A DNA stretch of 64,000 nt, taken from the NCBI GenBank assembly GCA_963702765.1, contig CAVPEB010000019.1:1-64000 (forward strand). The letters are read 5' to 3'. Below are positions 27,976-37,043 of the stretch, one piece after another. The DNA comes from DATMNR01 sp963702765 (GTDB lineage Bacteria > Chloroflexota > Ktedonobacteria > Ktedonobacterales > Ktedonobacteraceae). The notes below the pieces were generated by a model. That model ran no database searches, had not been told where the DNA came from, and saw nothing but the letters and a program-made list of their open reading frames with translations. The translations under genes were made by a program, and so were the position numbers. The stretch's first letter is position 1. Each line of letters opens with the position of its first letter.

Positions 27976-29625
27976 ATGGAGTCAACCAGTTCTCCAAGGT
28001 CAAATACGAAGCAACAAAATAGAGATGATGGAGAAGAGGTCACACAAAAATTATTTACTATCCAATCATCAGCTAAACATGACAATTTAGAACAAAATCC
28101 TGTTGAACCGAACATTGAAGACGTAGAAGAAATACAGGAATCCAGCAACGACCTGCCTGAATCTATCAAAAAGCCGCAGAAGGATTCGAGTGAGGAAATT
28201 GAAAAACTCGATACAACACGTATAAATGCAGTTGATAACTCCCCTGTGCAAGACACATCTGTAGAGATAATTGATACCGCGAGGTTGCCCGCACAAGCAG
28301 AAATTCAGAAATCACTGGAAACTCCAACCATAGCACTAAAAACGAGGCAGAGGCAAGGTATCACTAGAGGTAAGGCAATTCTATATATCAGCTTGCTTTT
28401 GATAGTTGTACTCAATGCTCTCAATTTAAGCTATGCTCAGTTTATTGGTCCGCAAGGCTGGGCTTTTGTGATTGGAGGACCAGGTAATACGGGCAATGAT
28501 AACCCGCTAGCTATCATAAAAAAAGAACTCAATCATGATCTGACTCCAGGAGCAACAGCGCAGACAACCCATCGCCTGACTCCACAGCAATATATCAATC
28601 TGATTGTACAAAATATGACGCTTGATCAAAAGCTTGGACAAATGATGATCGTCCAGTTTGTTGGTCCTACTTATTCGCTTGATATAAGTACAATGATTAG
28701 CCAATACCACGTTGGTGCAGTGTTATTATTTACGGCAAATAATAATATTTCCGATAAAGTGCAACTCAAAGGATTAATCAAGCAAATGCAGAGTAATTCT
28801 GCGGTTCCAATGATTGTAGCTATCGACCAGGAGGGGGGCACTGTAGATCGTCTACAGGCTTTGGATGGACCGCGGAGTTCTGCTGCTACTATTGGAGCGA
28901 CGAATGATCCTGCGAAGGCAGAAGAAGCCGGCATTCAGGACGCGCAAGATCTCGCATCGTATGGATTCAATCTCAATTTAGCCCCTGTAGTCGACGTTAC
29001 AAACGTCTATAATCCGCAACTCTATGACCGCACATACGGCAATAATGCAGCATTAGTGACTAAGATGGCGCAAGCATATCTACAAGGGCTACAACAAAGC
29101 GGCAAAGTCTTAGGCACACTTAAACATTTCCCAGGTTTAGGCGATGTAGGTGTCGATCCGCATAGCGGCGTACCTAACCTGTATCGATCAAAGAGCGACC
29201 TGGAGACAATAGACTGGGCTCCTTACAGGACACTTATTCAACAGGGCAATGTACACGCTATTATGGTAACGCACGAAATTGTGCATGCAATAGATAGTAG
29301 TATTCCATCATCTCTTTCATATAAGGTGGTTACCGGAATCTTACGTAATGAACTAGGCTTTCAAGGCGTCATCATGACGGATAGCTTGACCATGGAGAGC
29401 ATTACCGCTTACTATACTGAAGATCAAGCCGCTGCAGTGGCTGTGGAGGCAGGCTCAGATTTATTGATGGGAGCTGCTACTCCTGCTGATGTTGCCAGCA
29501 TGATCCAGGGGATCAAACAGGCAATCGATGCAGGCTCAATCAGCACACAACGCATCGATGATTTAGTACGCCGCATTTTGATGCTTAAATATCAGATGGG
29601 ATTGCTTCCTATACCGAATAACTAA
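27976..29625 (+). CDS. Membrane-anchored glycoside hydrolase family 3 protein (beta-N-acetylhexosaminidase-like)
   Basis: A 549-residue protein. The first ~125 residues are charged and disordered, followed by one transmembrane helix (AILYISLLLIVVLNALNLSY), so the catalytic domain is outside the membrane. The GH3 N-terminal TIM barrel begins at LDQKLGQMMIVQFVG and carries AIDQEGGTVDRL, KHFPGLGDVGVDPHSGVP (the NagZ-type Lys-His ... Asp-His loop supplying the acid/base His) and VIMTDSLTMESI with the nucleophile Asp. It has no second GH3 domain, as in NagZ. It probably removes N-acetylhexosamine from wall or envelope glycans. It leads a run with a small membrane protein and a flippase. Confidence 0.88.
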   Translation: MESTSSPRSNTKQQNRDDGEEVTQKLFTIQSSAKHDNLEQNPVEPNIEDVEEIQESSNDLPESIKKPQKDSSEEIEKLDTTRINAVDNSPVQDTSVEIIDTARLPAQAEIQKSLETPTIALKTRQRQGITRGKAILYISLLLIVVLNALNLSYAQFIGPQGWAFVIGGPGNTGNDNPLAIIKKELNHDLTPGATAQTTHRLTPQQYINLIVQNMTLDQKLGQMMIVQFVGPTYSLDISTMISQYHVGAVLLFTANNNISDKVQLKGLIKQMQSNSAVPMIVAIDQEGGTVDRLQALDGPRSSAATIGATNDPAKAEEAGIQDAQDLASYGFNLNLAPVVDVTNVYNPQLYDRTYGNNAALVTKMAQAYLQGLQQSGKVLGTLKHFPGLGDVGVDPHSGVPNLYRSKSDLETIDWAPYRTLIQQGNVHAIMVTHEIVHAIDSSIPSSLSYKVVTGILRNELGFQGVIMTDSLTMESITAYYTEDQAAAVAVEAGSDLLMGAATPADVASMIQGIKQAIDAGSISTQRIDDLVRRILMLKYQMGLLPIPNN

Positions 29626-29676
29626 ATCAAATCAACGTAGGACAAAAAATATCAAGTTCCTCTAAAGGATGTGTAT

Positions 29677-30117
29677 ATGTTACATACAAGCACAACAAAT
29701 ACAGAACGAGAAAAACAACTTGCAATACTAGTAGTTGGTTTGGTGATCATAGAAACGATACTGGTCACAATGGCCCTGGTACCGGCACAGTTATGGACAC
29801 GGTTGTTGCCAGGTTCTACAAGCGCAGCACTGTATGGACCGTTCCCACCAATCCTTGCACCAATTGTTCCAGCGCTCCTTTATCTTGTTCCTACCGCAGT
29901 AGGCTTCCTATGTCGTAGCTGGCAACAAGCACTTCTTTACGCTACCATACCGGCATGGATAGGATTAGGACTCTTTGTTATTGCTGCTTCATTTAAAGTT
30001 GGCGCCTTTTATCTTGTTTCACCTACACAAGTAACAGCAAATGTAAGCACACTTGAACTCTTCGCAGCTTTGGGAGCTATTGGCTGGCTAGGACGTTTCG
30101 TATTCAAGCTGCACTAG
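29677..30117 (+). CDS. Small multi-pass membrane protein
   Basis: About 146 residues with four hydrophobic segments (for example LVVGLVIIETILVTMALVPA and IPAWIGLGLFVIAASF). I do not recognise a family. The ATG at 29677 follows AAAGGA by 6 bases; the GTG at 29671 is less likely. It sits 51 bases after the GH3 gene and ~105 bases before the flippase, so it likely belongs to the same transcript. A role alongside the flippase in envelope polysaccharide export is only a guess from position. Confidence 0.65.
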   Translation: MLHTSTTNTEREKQLAILVVGLVIIETILVTMALVPAQLWTRLLPGSTSAALYGPFPPILAPIVPALLYLVPTAVGFLCRSWQQALLYATIPAWIGLGLFVIAASFKVGAFYLVSPTQVTANVSTLELFAALGAIGWLGRFVFKLH

Positions 30118-30222
30118 CACATAATGGAAATAAAGCAGAAAACGTCACTGCGACCATTCAGATTGATACATCTAAGTGGCAAACAAGTCGATGACCTGGA
30201 AGCAAATGTAGAGGAGAGCATA

Positions 30223-31929
30223 ATGAAGAGTGAACGTGATATTAAAGAAATGAAGGCAGTGAAAGAACCAGAAAAGGCAAATGACATGACAGATGCAGTT
30301 TCTGACGAAATAGCTGTTCTACTTCATAGTATCCCGGATCCTGACATCCCGCAGGGAGAGAAAGGCGCTCGATACCTGCTGAAGCGGACGCCTACGAATT
30401 ACCTGCTGAATCAGGCTTATGGATTATGGGTCTTTGTCTCCTTATTCATCCTCACCCTCATCATGACACGCAAAGTATCAGTAACTCAGTACGGTGTCTA
30501 TGCTATTGCAATGGCAGCATTCAACACGATTGCCTACATAGTCGCCTTTGGTCTTGAAGATGCTACAACAACCTTTGTCCCACGAGTCCTTACAGAACAC
30601 GGTCGCGCTTCGGCAGCCCAACTTGTGAGACGGTTACTTTCGATACGTATGGCAATTCTCATTATAAGCCTCGTATTCATGCTTTTTGCTCTACCAGTGC
30701 TGGCAATTATAATCGCAGCTATACCTATTTCTGGCTCAGCAGGGGTAGCCGCTGGACTACGAGACCCAGGTCTACTCAAGCATATCGTTCCCATTGCAGT
30801 ATTCGTCCTGGGAAATGGTATTGCAAGTCTTTTAACGTCTGTTTATGCATCACAAATGCGGATGCGTCTTGTCTTTATTGTCGGAAGTATTACGCAACTC
30901 CTGATCCTTGTGCTTAGCTTCGTTACACTACAACTTGGTTGGGGTATTGACAGTGTACTCTGGCTACAAGCAATTTTCGCACTGGTAAATGCATTCATTT
31001 TCTTGCTCTGGCAAGCACCACTTCTTCTTACCAGAGGAGCAACTTATACACAGCCAATGAAGCCAGTAATGCGTGTTGGCATCGCTGCCTGGTTAACGAA
31101 CGTTGTATCAGGAGCATTACTCAAACAAGTATCTATCATCTTACTCGCCTATTTTACTGTCTCAGTAGCACAGATTGCTTATTTCAATCTTTCTTTCCAG
31201 CTTGGACACGCAGCAAGCCTCTTGCTTGTTTCAGGATTTGGAGGAGTTGCTGGATCTGCACTTGCCGCTGCTTTTGTAGGAATAGATCTCGAACGCCTTG
31301 CGCGTACCTGGCAAACACTTATCAAGTTTGAAACTTTATTAGCAGCGCCAGTACTTATCTTCTGTCTCTTTAACGCTCAATCCATAGCACACATATTATA
31401 TGGCAGCAACTATGATCCAGTAGGACCATTACTAGCTATTTTCCTCTTTTTCAATATCATCACACGTATCCTTGGCACAACCATTCATCAATCCACACTT
31501 TATGTGATGGGCAAATCAAGAATGGTTGTACTCGCCCAGTTTATAGGCTTGCTAGCAGTAATTTTGATAGGTATTATGCTTATTCCACGCTGGGGACCTG
31601 CAGGAGCCCTGGTGGCTGATGGCATCTCTCAAATCATAACAGGAGGCATACTTCTTGTTTACCTTTCAAGGGACTTGCCTGAGCGATATCCGATTGGTTT
31701 CACATTACGCATATTGCTGGCATTAACTGTGGCTGCCCTGCCTGGAATCATCTGGCACCCATCTGGTCGTTTTCCCCTTGTGCTTGCTGGTGTAGTATTT
31801 CTGGTACTCTCCTTAGGGATGTTACTTGTGATTAAACCCCTGGGTTCTAAAGATCTTGAAATGGTAGGTGAGGTGAATGCATCAATGGTGAAGTATTTGG
31901 GGTGGTTTGGAAGAAGAGCAGAAGCCTGA
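30223..31929 (+). CDS. Wzx/MATE-like polysaccharide flippase
   Basis: About 568 residues if started at ATG 30223, which has GAGGAGAG upstream; the in-frame ATG at 30124 lacks a ribosome-binding site. After an acidic cytoplasmic stretch of about 65 residues, the chain has 12-14 transmembrane helices, beginning LNQAYGLWVFVSLFILTLIM and including VTQYGVYAIAMAAFNTIAYI. The VTxYGxYAIAxA motif is the familiar start of oligosaccharide flippases of the MOP superfamily. It would move lipid-linked glycans across the cytoplasmic membrane. No glycosyltransferases are adjacent. The gene is complete. Confidence 0.83.
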   Translation: MKSERDIKEMKAVKEPEKANDMTDAVSDEIAVLLHSIPDPDIPQGEKGARYLLKRTPTNYLLNQAYGLWVFVSLFILTLIMTRKVSVTQYGVYAIAMAAFNTIAYIVAFGLEDATTTFVPRVLTEHGRASAAQLVRRLLSIRMAILIISLVFMLFALPVLAIIIAAIPISGSAGVAAGLRDPGLLKHIVPIAVFVLGNGIASLLTSVYASQMRMRLVFIVGSITQLLILVLSFVTLQLGWGIDSVLWLQAIFALVNAFIFLLWQAPLLLTRGATYTQPMKPVMRVGIAAWLTNVVSGALLKQVSIILLAYFTVSVAQIAYFNLSFQLGHAASLLLVSGFGGVAGSALAAAFVGIDLERLARTWQTLIKFETLLAAPVLIFCLFNAQSIAHILYGSNYDPVGPLLAIFLFFNIITRILGTTIHQSTLYVMGKSRMVVLAQFIGLLAVILIGIMLIPRWGPAGALVADGISQIITGGILLVYLSRDLPERYPIGFTLRILLALTVAALPGIIWHPSGRFPLVLAGVVFLVLSLGMLLVIKPLGSKDLEMVGEVNASMVKYLGWFGRRAEA

Positions 31930-32284
31930 GTCTGGAGTTTCATGAAAGGGTCGCCGGATACCCCCACGATTCATCTGGGAGTAAGGCGGCCCAACGTGGC
32001 TCTTTCTGAAAAGGTAAAACATCTGTTACAATACGGTGGATGGATGCATAGCGCACCAAGCATGTTACCTATAAGCTGGCCTATCACGCGCGACAAGATG
32101 GGGGTGGAGCATCTTGCCTCCATACCTGGCTATCTCGTCGGCGCGCCTTCGTGGCCCACTTGCCCCCAACGAGGCAGAGCATTACCGGAAAAAGCAGGCC
32201 CAACAGGAATGTCTTCGTAGGAGTGTACAGCCTAGCATGACGAGGGATGGGACCGCTTCCCATCCCTCTCTCGCAAGGAACACC
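31930..32284 (+). other. Left part of a TnpB element, no intact gene
   Basis: About 350 bases between the flippase stop and the tnpB start. A CCCCC ... TGGGAG structure followed by TAAGGCGGCC (31961-31989) resembles, more weakly, the left-end hairpin of the TnpB element at 11.16 kb, so this is probably the left end of the next element. Reading frames here (for instance 31942-32220) show no recognisable protein and may be a worn tnpA or filler. Confidence 0.4.
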
Positions 32285-33646
32285 ATGCAGCAGATCATCA
32301 GCGCCAAACTCAAGCTCATCACGGAGCCAGAACAGTTTGAGGCATTACGTCTAACACAACTGGCGTACCGTGATGCGCTGAATGCGGCGAGTCGTTATGC
32401 CTTCGAGCAGGGCAAAATCAGCAAGGTGACCCGACTGCACAAAGGGATGTACGCTGAGCTTCGGGCGCGGTATGGTCTGCCCTCACAACTGGCCTGTAGC
32501 GTGGAGCGACAGGTTTCAGCAACGTACAAAGGGTTATGGACCAAGCTCAAGAAGAATGCCGAGCATCGTCGGGCCAGGATCACCAAGAAACGCTTTAAGG
32601 GGCTGGACCAGCCACCGCACTACAGTTCACCCACCGTCCAGTACACCTATGAGCGGGATTACACCTTTCAGTGCGACAGTCGGGTCAGTGTCGGAACCTT
32701 GAACGGACGCATCAGTCTCCCTTACCAGGGCTACGAGCAGCACACGACACTCATTCGACGGGGAGCTGCCATCGGGGATGCCAAACTGTGGTATGACCGG
32801 AGAAAGAAGACGTTCTATCTGCTGGTGTCCCTTGCGATTGACCTTCCCGATCCGACCTGTGACCACTTCACCGAAGCCGTCGGGGTCGATGTCGGCATTC
32901 GCTATCTGGCCGTGACCTCCACTTCTACAGGAAAGGCAACCTTTCACCCAGGAAAACGGGTTCGACATCGAGCCAACCATTACGCACGTTTACGCAAACG
33001 CTTGCAGCACAAAGGCACTCGCGGCGCGAAACGACGCTTGAAGCGCATCGAGCTGCGAGAGAGACGGTTCAAAGCGCAAGCCAATCACACCCTCGCCAAG
33101 CAGATCATCACCGAGCACCCATATGCACTTATCGGGCTAGAGAATCTCACCGATATCAGGGAGCGGACAAAGCGCAAGAAACGCAAGCGCAAGAAAAACG
33201 GCAAAGGCTTGGAAAAAGTCTCACCCAAGGCCCGCAAAGCCAATCGGGTCTACTCCCAATGGTCCTTTGCCGAATTACAGTCCTTCATCAGCTACAAGGC
33301 GGTACTTGCGGGGCAGCTTTCGATCAAAGTAGACGCTGATTACACCTCAAAAGCCTGTCCCATGTGTGGCCATACTGCCGATGAGAACCGCCCGCGCAAA
33401 GGCTTGCTCTTTGTCTGCCAGAATCCCGCGTGCTGCTTTACCTTGCATGCCGATCTGGTTGCCGCGAGGAATGTGACCATGAGAACGCTCTTGCTCCGGC
33501 AGGACTGGAGCAGGACGGGGTGTTTGTCACTCATCCCTGATGCATCGGACTGTGAAGCCAAAGCGGCACGTCTGCAAAGATATGCCGAGTTGCGGTGGAG
33601 TCCAGATGTAAACCCAAGCCTCCGGTCTCTGACTGGAGGTAGTTGA
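32285..33646 (+). CDS. tnpB: IS200/IS605-family TnpB nuclease (intact)
   Basis: About 453 residues from ATG 32285, placed behind AAGGA; this starts with MQQIISAKLKLITEPEQFEA, the usual TnpB beginning, whereas the open frame upstream from 32114 shows no similarity. RuvC residues are present: Asp in AVGVDVGIRYLAV, Glu in YALIGLENLTD and Asp in LHADLVAARNV. The zinc ribbon is CPMCGH ... CQNPAC. It differs clearly from the TnpB at 9.8 kb, so it belongs to another subgroup. A 9-bp hairpin (33619-33627 with 33631-33639, one G-T pair) overlaps the 3' end and is the likely guide-RNA scaffold/right end. No tnpA is present. Confidence 0.9.
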   Translation: MQQIISAKLKLITEPEQFEALRLTQLAYRDALNAASRYAFEQGKISKVTRLHKGMYAELRARYGLPSQLACSVERQVSATYKGLWTKLKKNAEHRRARITKKRFKGLDQPPHYSSPTVQYTYERDYTFQCDSRVSVGTLNGRISLPYQGYEQHTTLIRRGAAIGDAKLWYDRRKKTFYLLVSLAIDLPDPTCDHFTEAVGVDVGIRYLAVTSTSTGKATFHPGKRVRHRANHYARLRKRLQHKGTRGAKRRLKRIELRERRFKAQANHTLAKQIITEHPYALIGLENLTDIRERTKRKKRKRKKNGKGLEKVSPKARKANRVYSQWSFAELQSFISYKAVLAGQLSIKVDADYTSKACPMCGHTADENRPRKGLLFVCQNPACCFTLHADLVAARNVTMRTLLLRQDWSRTGCLSLIPDASDCEAKAARLQRYAELRWSPDVNPSLRSLTGGS

Positions 33647-33774
33647 CAAGGACAATTCTACTCTGCATCCCGCGTTAGGACAAATCACGATGATTTTCTA
33701 TGATATGATGATAGCGCAGAACAAGCTTGTAGCTTCTATCATTCTCGAAAAATCAGGCACTCGATAAAACGTCA

Positions 33775-34368
33775 ATGAAAAAGAACGTTCCGGAACCACT
33801 TGATCCGACGCTAGTCATCAATGCCTATGCACAAGGCATCTTTCCTATGGCAGATCATGATGGCAAAATACGATGGTATGCACCTGATCCTCGCGCTATC
33901 CTCGAACATAAGAATTTATATGTATCACGTTCACTACAAGCCACATTACGCAAACGGATATATACAGTGAGCATTGATGCTGATTTTGAAGCAGTTATGC
34001 GCTATTGCGCAGAACGAGAAGAAACATGGATCAACGAATCATTTATTACTACTTATACACAGTTGCATCACGCAGGTCTGGCACACAGTGTAGAGGCATG
34101 GAAGGATGGGCAACTTGTCGGTGGATTATACGGTGTTAGCTTAAAGGGTGCCTTCATGGGTGAAAGCATGTTTTCCCGTGCAACAGATGCTTCAAAAGTA
34201 TGCCTGGTTGCGCTTGTCGAGCACTTGAAAGCGCGAGGATATGTGTTACACGATGTTCAATTCTGGACACCGCATCTAGCATCACTGGGTGTAACCGAAA
34301 TTCCACGCAAACACTATGAACGGCGTTTGAGGGCCGCGCTACAATTAGAGTGTAGTTGGCATGAGTAA
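33775..34368 (+). CDS. aat: Leucyl/phenylalanyl-tRNA-protein transferase
   Basis: A 197-residue Aat protein. Signature segments are NAYAQGIFPMAD, IRWYAPDPRAILEH, ETWINESFITTYTQLHHAGL, AHSVEAWKDGQLVGGLYGVS, GAFMGESMFSRATDASKVCL and YVLHDVQFWTPHLASLG. It moves Leu or Phe from tRNA to N-terminal Arg or Lys of proteins, marking them for ClpS/ClpAP degradation (N-degron pathway). Length fits the bacterial family. The gene is flanked on both sides by TnpB elements and the right-hand one begins at or immediately after its stop codon, but the coding sequence appears complete. Confidence 0.93.
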   Translation: MKKNVPEPLDPTLVINAYAQGIFPMADHDGKIRWYAPDPRAILEHKNLYVSRSLQATLRKRIYTVSIDADFEAVMRYCAEREETWINESFITTYTQLHHAGLAHSVEAWKDGQLVGGLYGVSLKGAFMGESMFSRATDASKVCLVALVEHLKARGYVLHDVQFWTPHLASLGVTEIPRKHYERRLRAALQLECSWHE

Positions 34369-34377
34369 GGGGCAACA

Positions 34378-34397
34378 GGGCGGGGCAAGCCCCGCCC
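34378..34397. repeat. GC-rich right-end hairpin of a TnpB element
   Basis: GGGCGGGGC-AA-GCCCCGCCC, a perfect 9-bp stem, lies between aat and the truncated tnpB. Such hairpins mark IS200/IS605 right ends and also occur as dispersed REP-like units. GTAA at 34365-34368 (the aat stop region) matches the GTAA outside the left end at 35904-35907. Confidence 0.55.
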
Positions 34398-34415
34398 CTA
34401 CAATACACGGTTGTC

Positions 34416-35588
34416 TTACCCATTCCCATTATGAATTCGCATCCCCGGGGCACGCAGGCCCACGCTCTTGCCAAAGCGCTTCTGCCAGCCTTGGTACGAA
34501 ATCTTCTCGGTACGAATATCGTTGCCCACCGCCACAATCTGGTTGACGAGCCGGCCGTGCAGGCTCTTGCGATGGGCGGCAAGCTTGCGTTCGTGGTGGG
34601 CAAGCCGTCGCCTGGTTGCATGGTAACCGCGGCTGTGCTTCCAGCCGAGGCGGCCTGTGCCGTGCTTTTTGACGCGCCCTCGCTCGTCATAGTTTTCCGG
34701 GTTGTTGGCACGGCGCTGCCGATCCAAATGCCGTTCCAGCCGTCGCTTCTTACGGGCATCAGGTTTCAGTTCCTCGCATAAGAGCAGAAGACGCGCCTTG
34801 CCATGCTGTGGTACCACCGCGAGCGTCGAAGGTCCCAGATCCAGCCCGATCACCTCGCTGCCTGGCCTGTTTTTCGGCTTCTGGTACGGGGTGCCCTCCA
34901 GGGCGAGCTGCACGTAGTAGCGCTCACCCTGGGCGTCCGCGCCTTGCGCTTTGGGGCCAGATGCCCTGCGACGCAGCAAGCGGGCGTACTTGATGCGGTG
35001 CGAGAGCCCGTAGGTCACCACCGGGTCGCCCCAGTCGATCAGGGCCGGGATGCGGTCGGTGCCCCACAGCAGCCACCCCAGGTTTCCCTCCTGGGAGGGT
35101 TGGAGCACGAAGCGCAGTCCCGTATCGTTGCGCTTGCCTTCCAGGCTGTCGAGGCCGCGCCCCCGGCTGCGAAAGCGCACGCGTTTCGCCTGGCCCAGGC
35201 ACACCCGGTTGACGGCCCGGTAGGCGCGGGTGGCCAGGGTTTGCGCGGTCACCGCATCGAGGTGGTTAGCAAGCCAGGTGCAATTGGCTTCTTTCGCAAA
35301 GCTCTGCAGGGCATAGTCCGAAAAGCCGTAAGTGCGCCGCAGACGCGCGAAGGCCGCGCTGCGCTCAGACTTGTGCGCCCTGGGAATGGCGCGCGCCACC
35401 TGCCATGCCGGATCCGCCCGCATCCGACGCAAGCGGCTCATTGCCTCGCCCAGTAGCGCATTGTAGAGGCAGCGCCCCGCCTCGAAATGGGCGCGCAGGC
35501 GCCTGGCCTGCCCGGGATCGGCCGACAAGGGCAACTCGAGCAGGAAGGTGGGAGTCTTGCTCCTGGGCTTCTTCTCCTTCTTGTGCAT
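34416..35588 (-). pseudogene. tnpB: C-terminally truncated TnpB of a GC-rich IS605-type element
   Basis: A 390-residue TnpB that has the N-terminal domain and the first two RuvC positions (Asp in VIGLDLGPSTLAVV and Glu in DIRTEKISYQGWQKRFG) but ends abruptly at GKSVGLRAPGMRIHNGNG. The zinc ribbon and the last RuvC Asp, normally another ~80-100 residues, are missing. The right-end hairpin still follows, so an internal deletion removed the 3' end. A nuclease-dead product is expected. GC content is well above that of the neighbouring genes, which points to recent transfer, and it explains the many long antisense frames here. It belongs to a third TnpB subgroup in this window. Confidence 0.85.
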
Positions 35589-35922
35589 AGCCGGCTTTCC
35601 CTCTTGATCTGTTCCTCAACGCTCTCACGGCAGACGGATGAGGCTGGCGTGATGTGCATGACGGCTTCGTGTCAGTTCACACGGCATCTCTCTACTCATT
35701 CTTTGGCAGTGAGCGAAAAGTGGCAATGCCCGCTGATCTCCCATCGCCCGTTGCGGAACTCAGATGTACCAAGCACCGGGCTCCTACCTTTCCCATGGCG
35801 CGGCCCGCGTTCGGTTCCTATCTTTGCATGCCCATCTGGTCCCACACTAGCGAGGGCTCTTCATCCCCTGGATAAATCACAGGGGCTTTCGAGCCTCGTT
35901 CTTGTAAGCCAGATCAATTATT
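35589..35922 (-). mobile_element. Left-end region of the GC-rich TnpB element
   Basis: No gene. A hairpin CCCCTG ... CAGGGG (35865-35885) followed inward by GATGAAGAGCC (minus strand) matches the left-end structure of the element at 11.16 kb. TTAC (GTAA, 35904-35907) lies about 19 bases outside it, as in that element. The element should therefore span about 34370-35903. Confidence 0.55.
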
Positions 35923-36783
35923 TCATTTTTCTGATGTTTGTTCTATCTCCTCTTCTGCTGCCTGAGCATCTGCTAATTCCTGTCGTTTCTGATCTGCAAT
36001 CCTTGCTTTTTGTTCAATCTGCGCAAGCCAGAGAAAGAAAAGAGGTGTCATGACGACGAGATCAATCAGGCCAGGAAGCAACAATAAAGCTCCACCCATA
36101 GCTTGATCAGCGAAAGCAGAAATGCCTAACTGTGGTGGTATGGCATAAAAAGGGTAAATTACTACACCGCTAAAAACAAGCAAAAAAGCGTAAATATCCA
36201 GAGGCTGCCCATCCAGAAATACATAGAGCATCTGCTTTGGGTAGGTTATATTGTGAAGTTCGCGTACTGGTCCGATAAGAGGCCACCAGTTGAGCAGCGC
36301 TGTAAGCAGAAAAATCATTAATTCCAGATTATAAATTGTGCTATGTAGAAGCGCAAAATGGAAGATACCTGGAATATGCCAGAAGAGAAAACTTACGTTA
36401 AAGATGATCGAGGCAACCACCAGTTGAGTAAGCGCTCGAGCTATTGGTCGCACATATGGTCTTTGTAATAGAGGTTCTAATAGCCATGCAGGTGTAGAAA
36501 AAAGCAGAAGTGGTGCGCAGAATGTTGTTAATATTACAGCCTGAACCATATGCGCGAAAAAGAGTTGTGTACGTGCAATGGTATACAGAGGAGTGAGAAA
36601 TACTATTGCCGTCAACAATACAGCAGTTATAAAAGCGACAATACGGCTTTTTCTGAAAGAAGTGTCCTGCTTACCATTTTTTTGTACACGACTCATGCCA
36701 AAGCCATACAGAAAGCAGAGTAGTATCAGGCCGATAAGTGGTATAGGGTTCCAGGGCCACGATACATTTAGACCATTCCACAT
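35923..36783 (-). CDS. CtaG/caa3-type cytochrome c oxidase assembly membrane protein
   Basis: About 286 residues from ATG 36783, which has GGAGAC 8 bases upstream; an earlier in-frame start at 36870 lacks such a site. Seven transmembrane helices are visible. Motifs of the caa3_CtaG family are FFAHMVQAVILTTFCAPLLL, FWHIPGIFHFALLHSTIYNL and WWPLIGPVRELHNITYPKQM, with the conserved histidines expected for copper/heme handling. CtaG-type proteins help assemble caa3 oxidase in Bacillus. No oxidase genes are nearby. The C-terminal 40 residues are charged and cytoplasmic. The gene diverges from the glycerate kinase gene. Confidence 0.85.
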   Translation of the reverse strand: MWNGLNVSWPWNPIPLIGLILLCFLYGFGMSRVQKNGKQDTSFRKSRIVAFITAVLLTAIVFLTPLYTIARTQLFFAHMVQAVILTTFCAPLLLFSTPAWLLEPLLQRPYVRPIARALTQLVVASIIFNVSFLFWHIPGIFHFALLHSTIYNLELMIFLLTALLNWWPLIGPVRELHNITYPKQMLYVFLDGQPLDIYAFLLVFSGVVIYPFYAIPPQLGISAFADQAMGGALLLLPGLIDLVVMTPLFFLWLAQIEQKARIADQKRQELADAQAAEEEIEQTSEK

Positions 36784-36911
36784 ATGAAGTCTCCAAACAA
36801 ATTTTGCTTGCGTTGCATCGCTTAAAAGTATAGAGCAGAGCAAGATTTTCCGCAAACTCTGCGCAGACATGTAATGAATTCCGGCTCAGCAACTAAAAAA
36901 TAATGATGAAA

Positions 36912-36965
36912 CTTATAACATTTGTATCACTTATAACACTTGTAACACTTGTAACGCTTGTAACA
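36912..36965. repeat. Six tandem 9-bp repeats (consensus CTTGTAACA)
   Basis: Six head-to-tail 9-mers: CTTATAACA, TTTGTATCA, CTTATAACA, CTTGTAACA, CTTGTAACG, CTTGTAACA. They lie in the divergent region between ctaG and glycerate kinase, ending 34 bp upstream of the -10 box of the latter. They could be an activator-binding array or a slippage-prone tract. Confidence 0.9.
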
Positions 36966-36996
36966 GAATGAAGACAAACATCGATGCTGCTCAGTC

Positions 36997-37005
36997 TGGT
37001 ATAAT
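36997..37005 (+). promoter_or_regulatory. Extended -10 promoter of glycerate kinase
   Basis: TGG-TATAAT (36997-37005) is a perfect extended -10; there is no good -35, which fits an activator-dependent or extended -10 promoter. The start would be near 37012, about 30 bases before the ATG. Confidence 0.65.
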
Positions 37006-37043
37006 TCAAGCAAAAAATTTAGATCATAAGCGGAGAAATAGCC

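Noticed and set aside
31942..32220. 92-codon frame upstream of tnpB as a tnpA gene
   Set aside because: No HUH motif or catalytic Tyr context of Y1 transposases could be seen; at most a worn remnant.
34431..35456. Long antisense frames (for example 34803-35456 plus strand)
   Set aside because: They are by-products of high GC in the tnpB gene, which is recognisable on the minus strand.
36912..36965. Tandem repeats as a CRISPR array
   Set aside because: Units are 9 bp without spacers and there are no cas genes.
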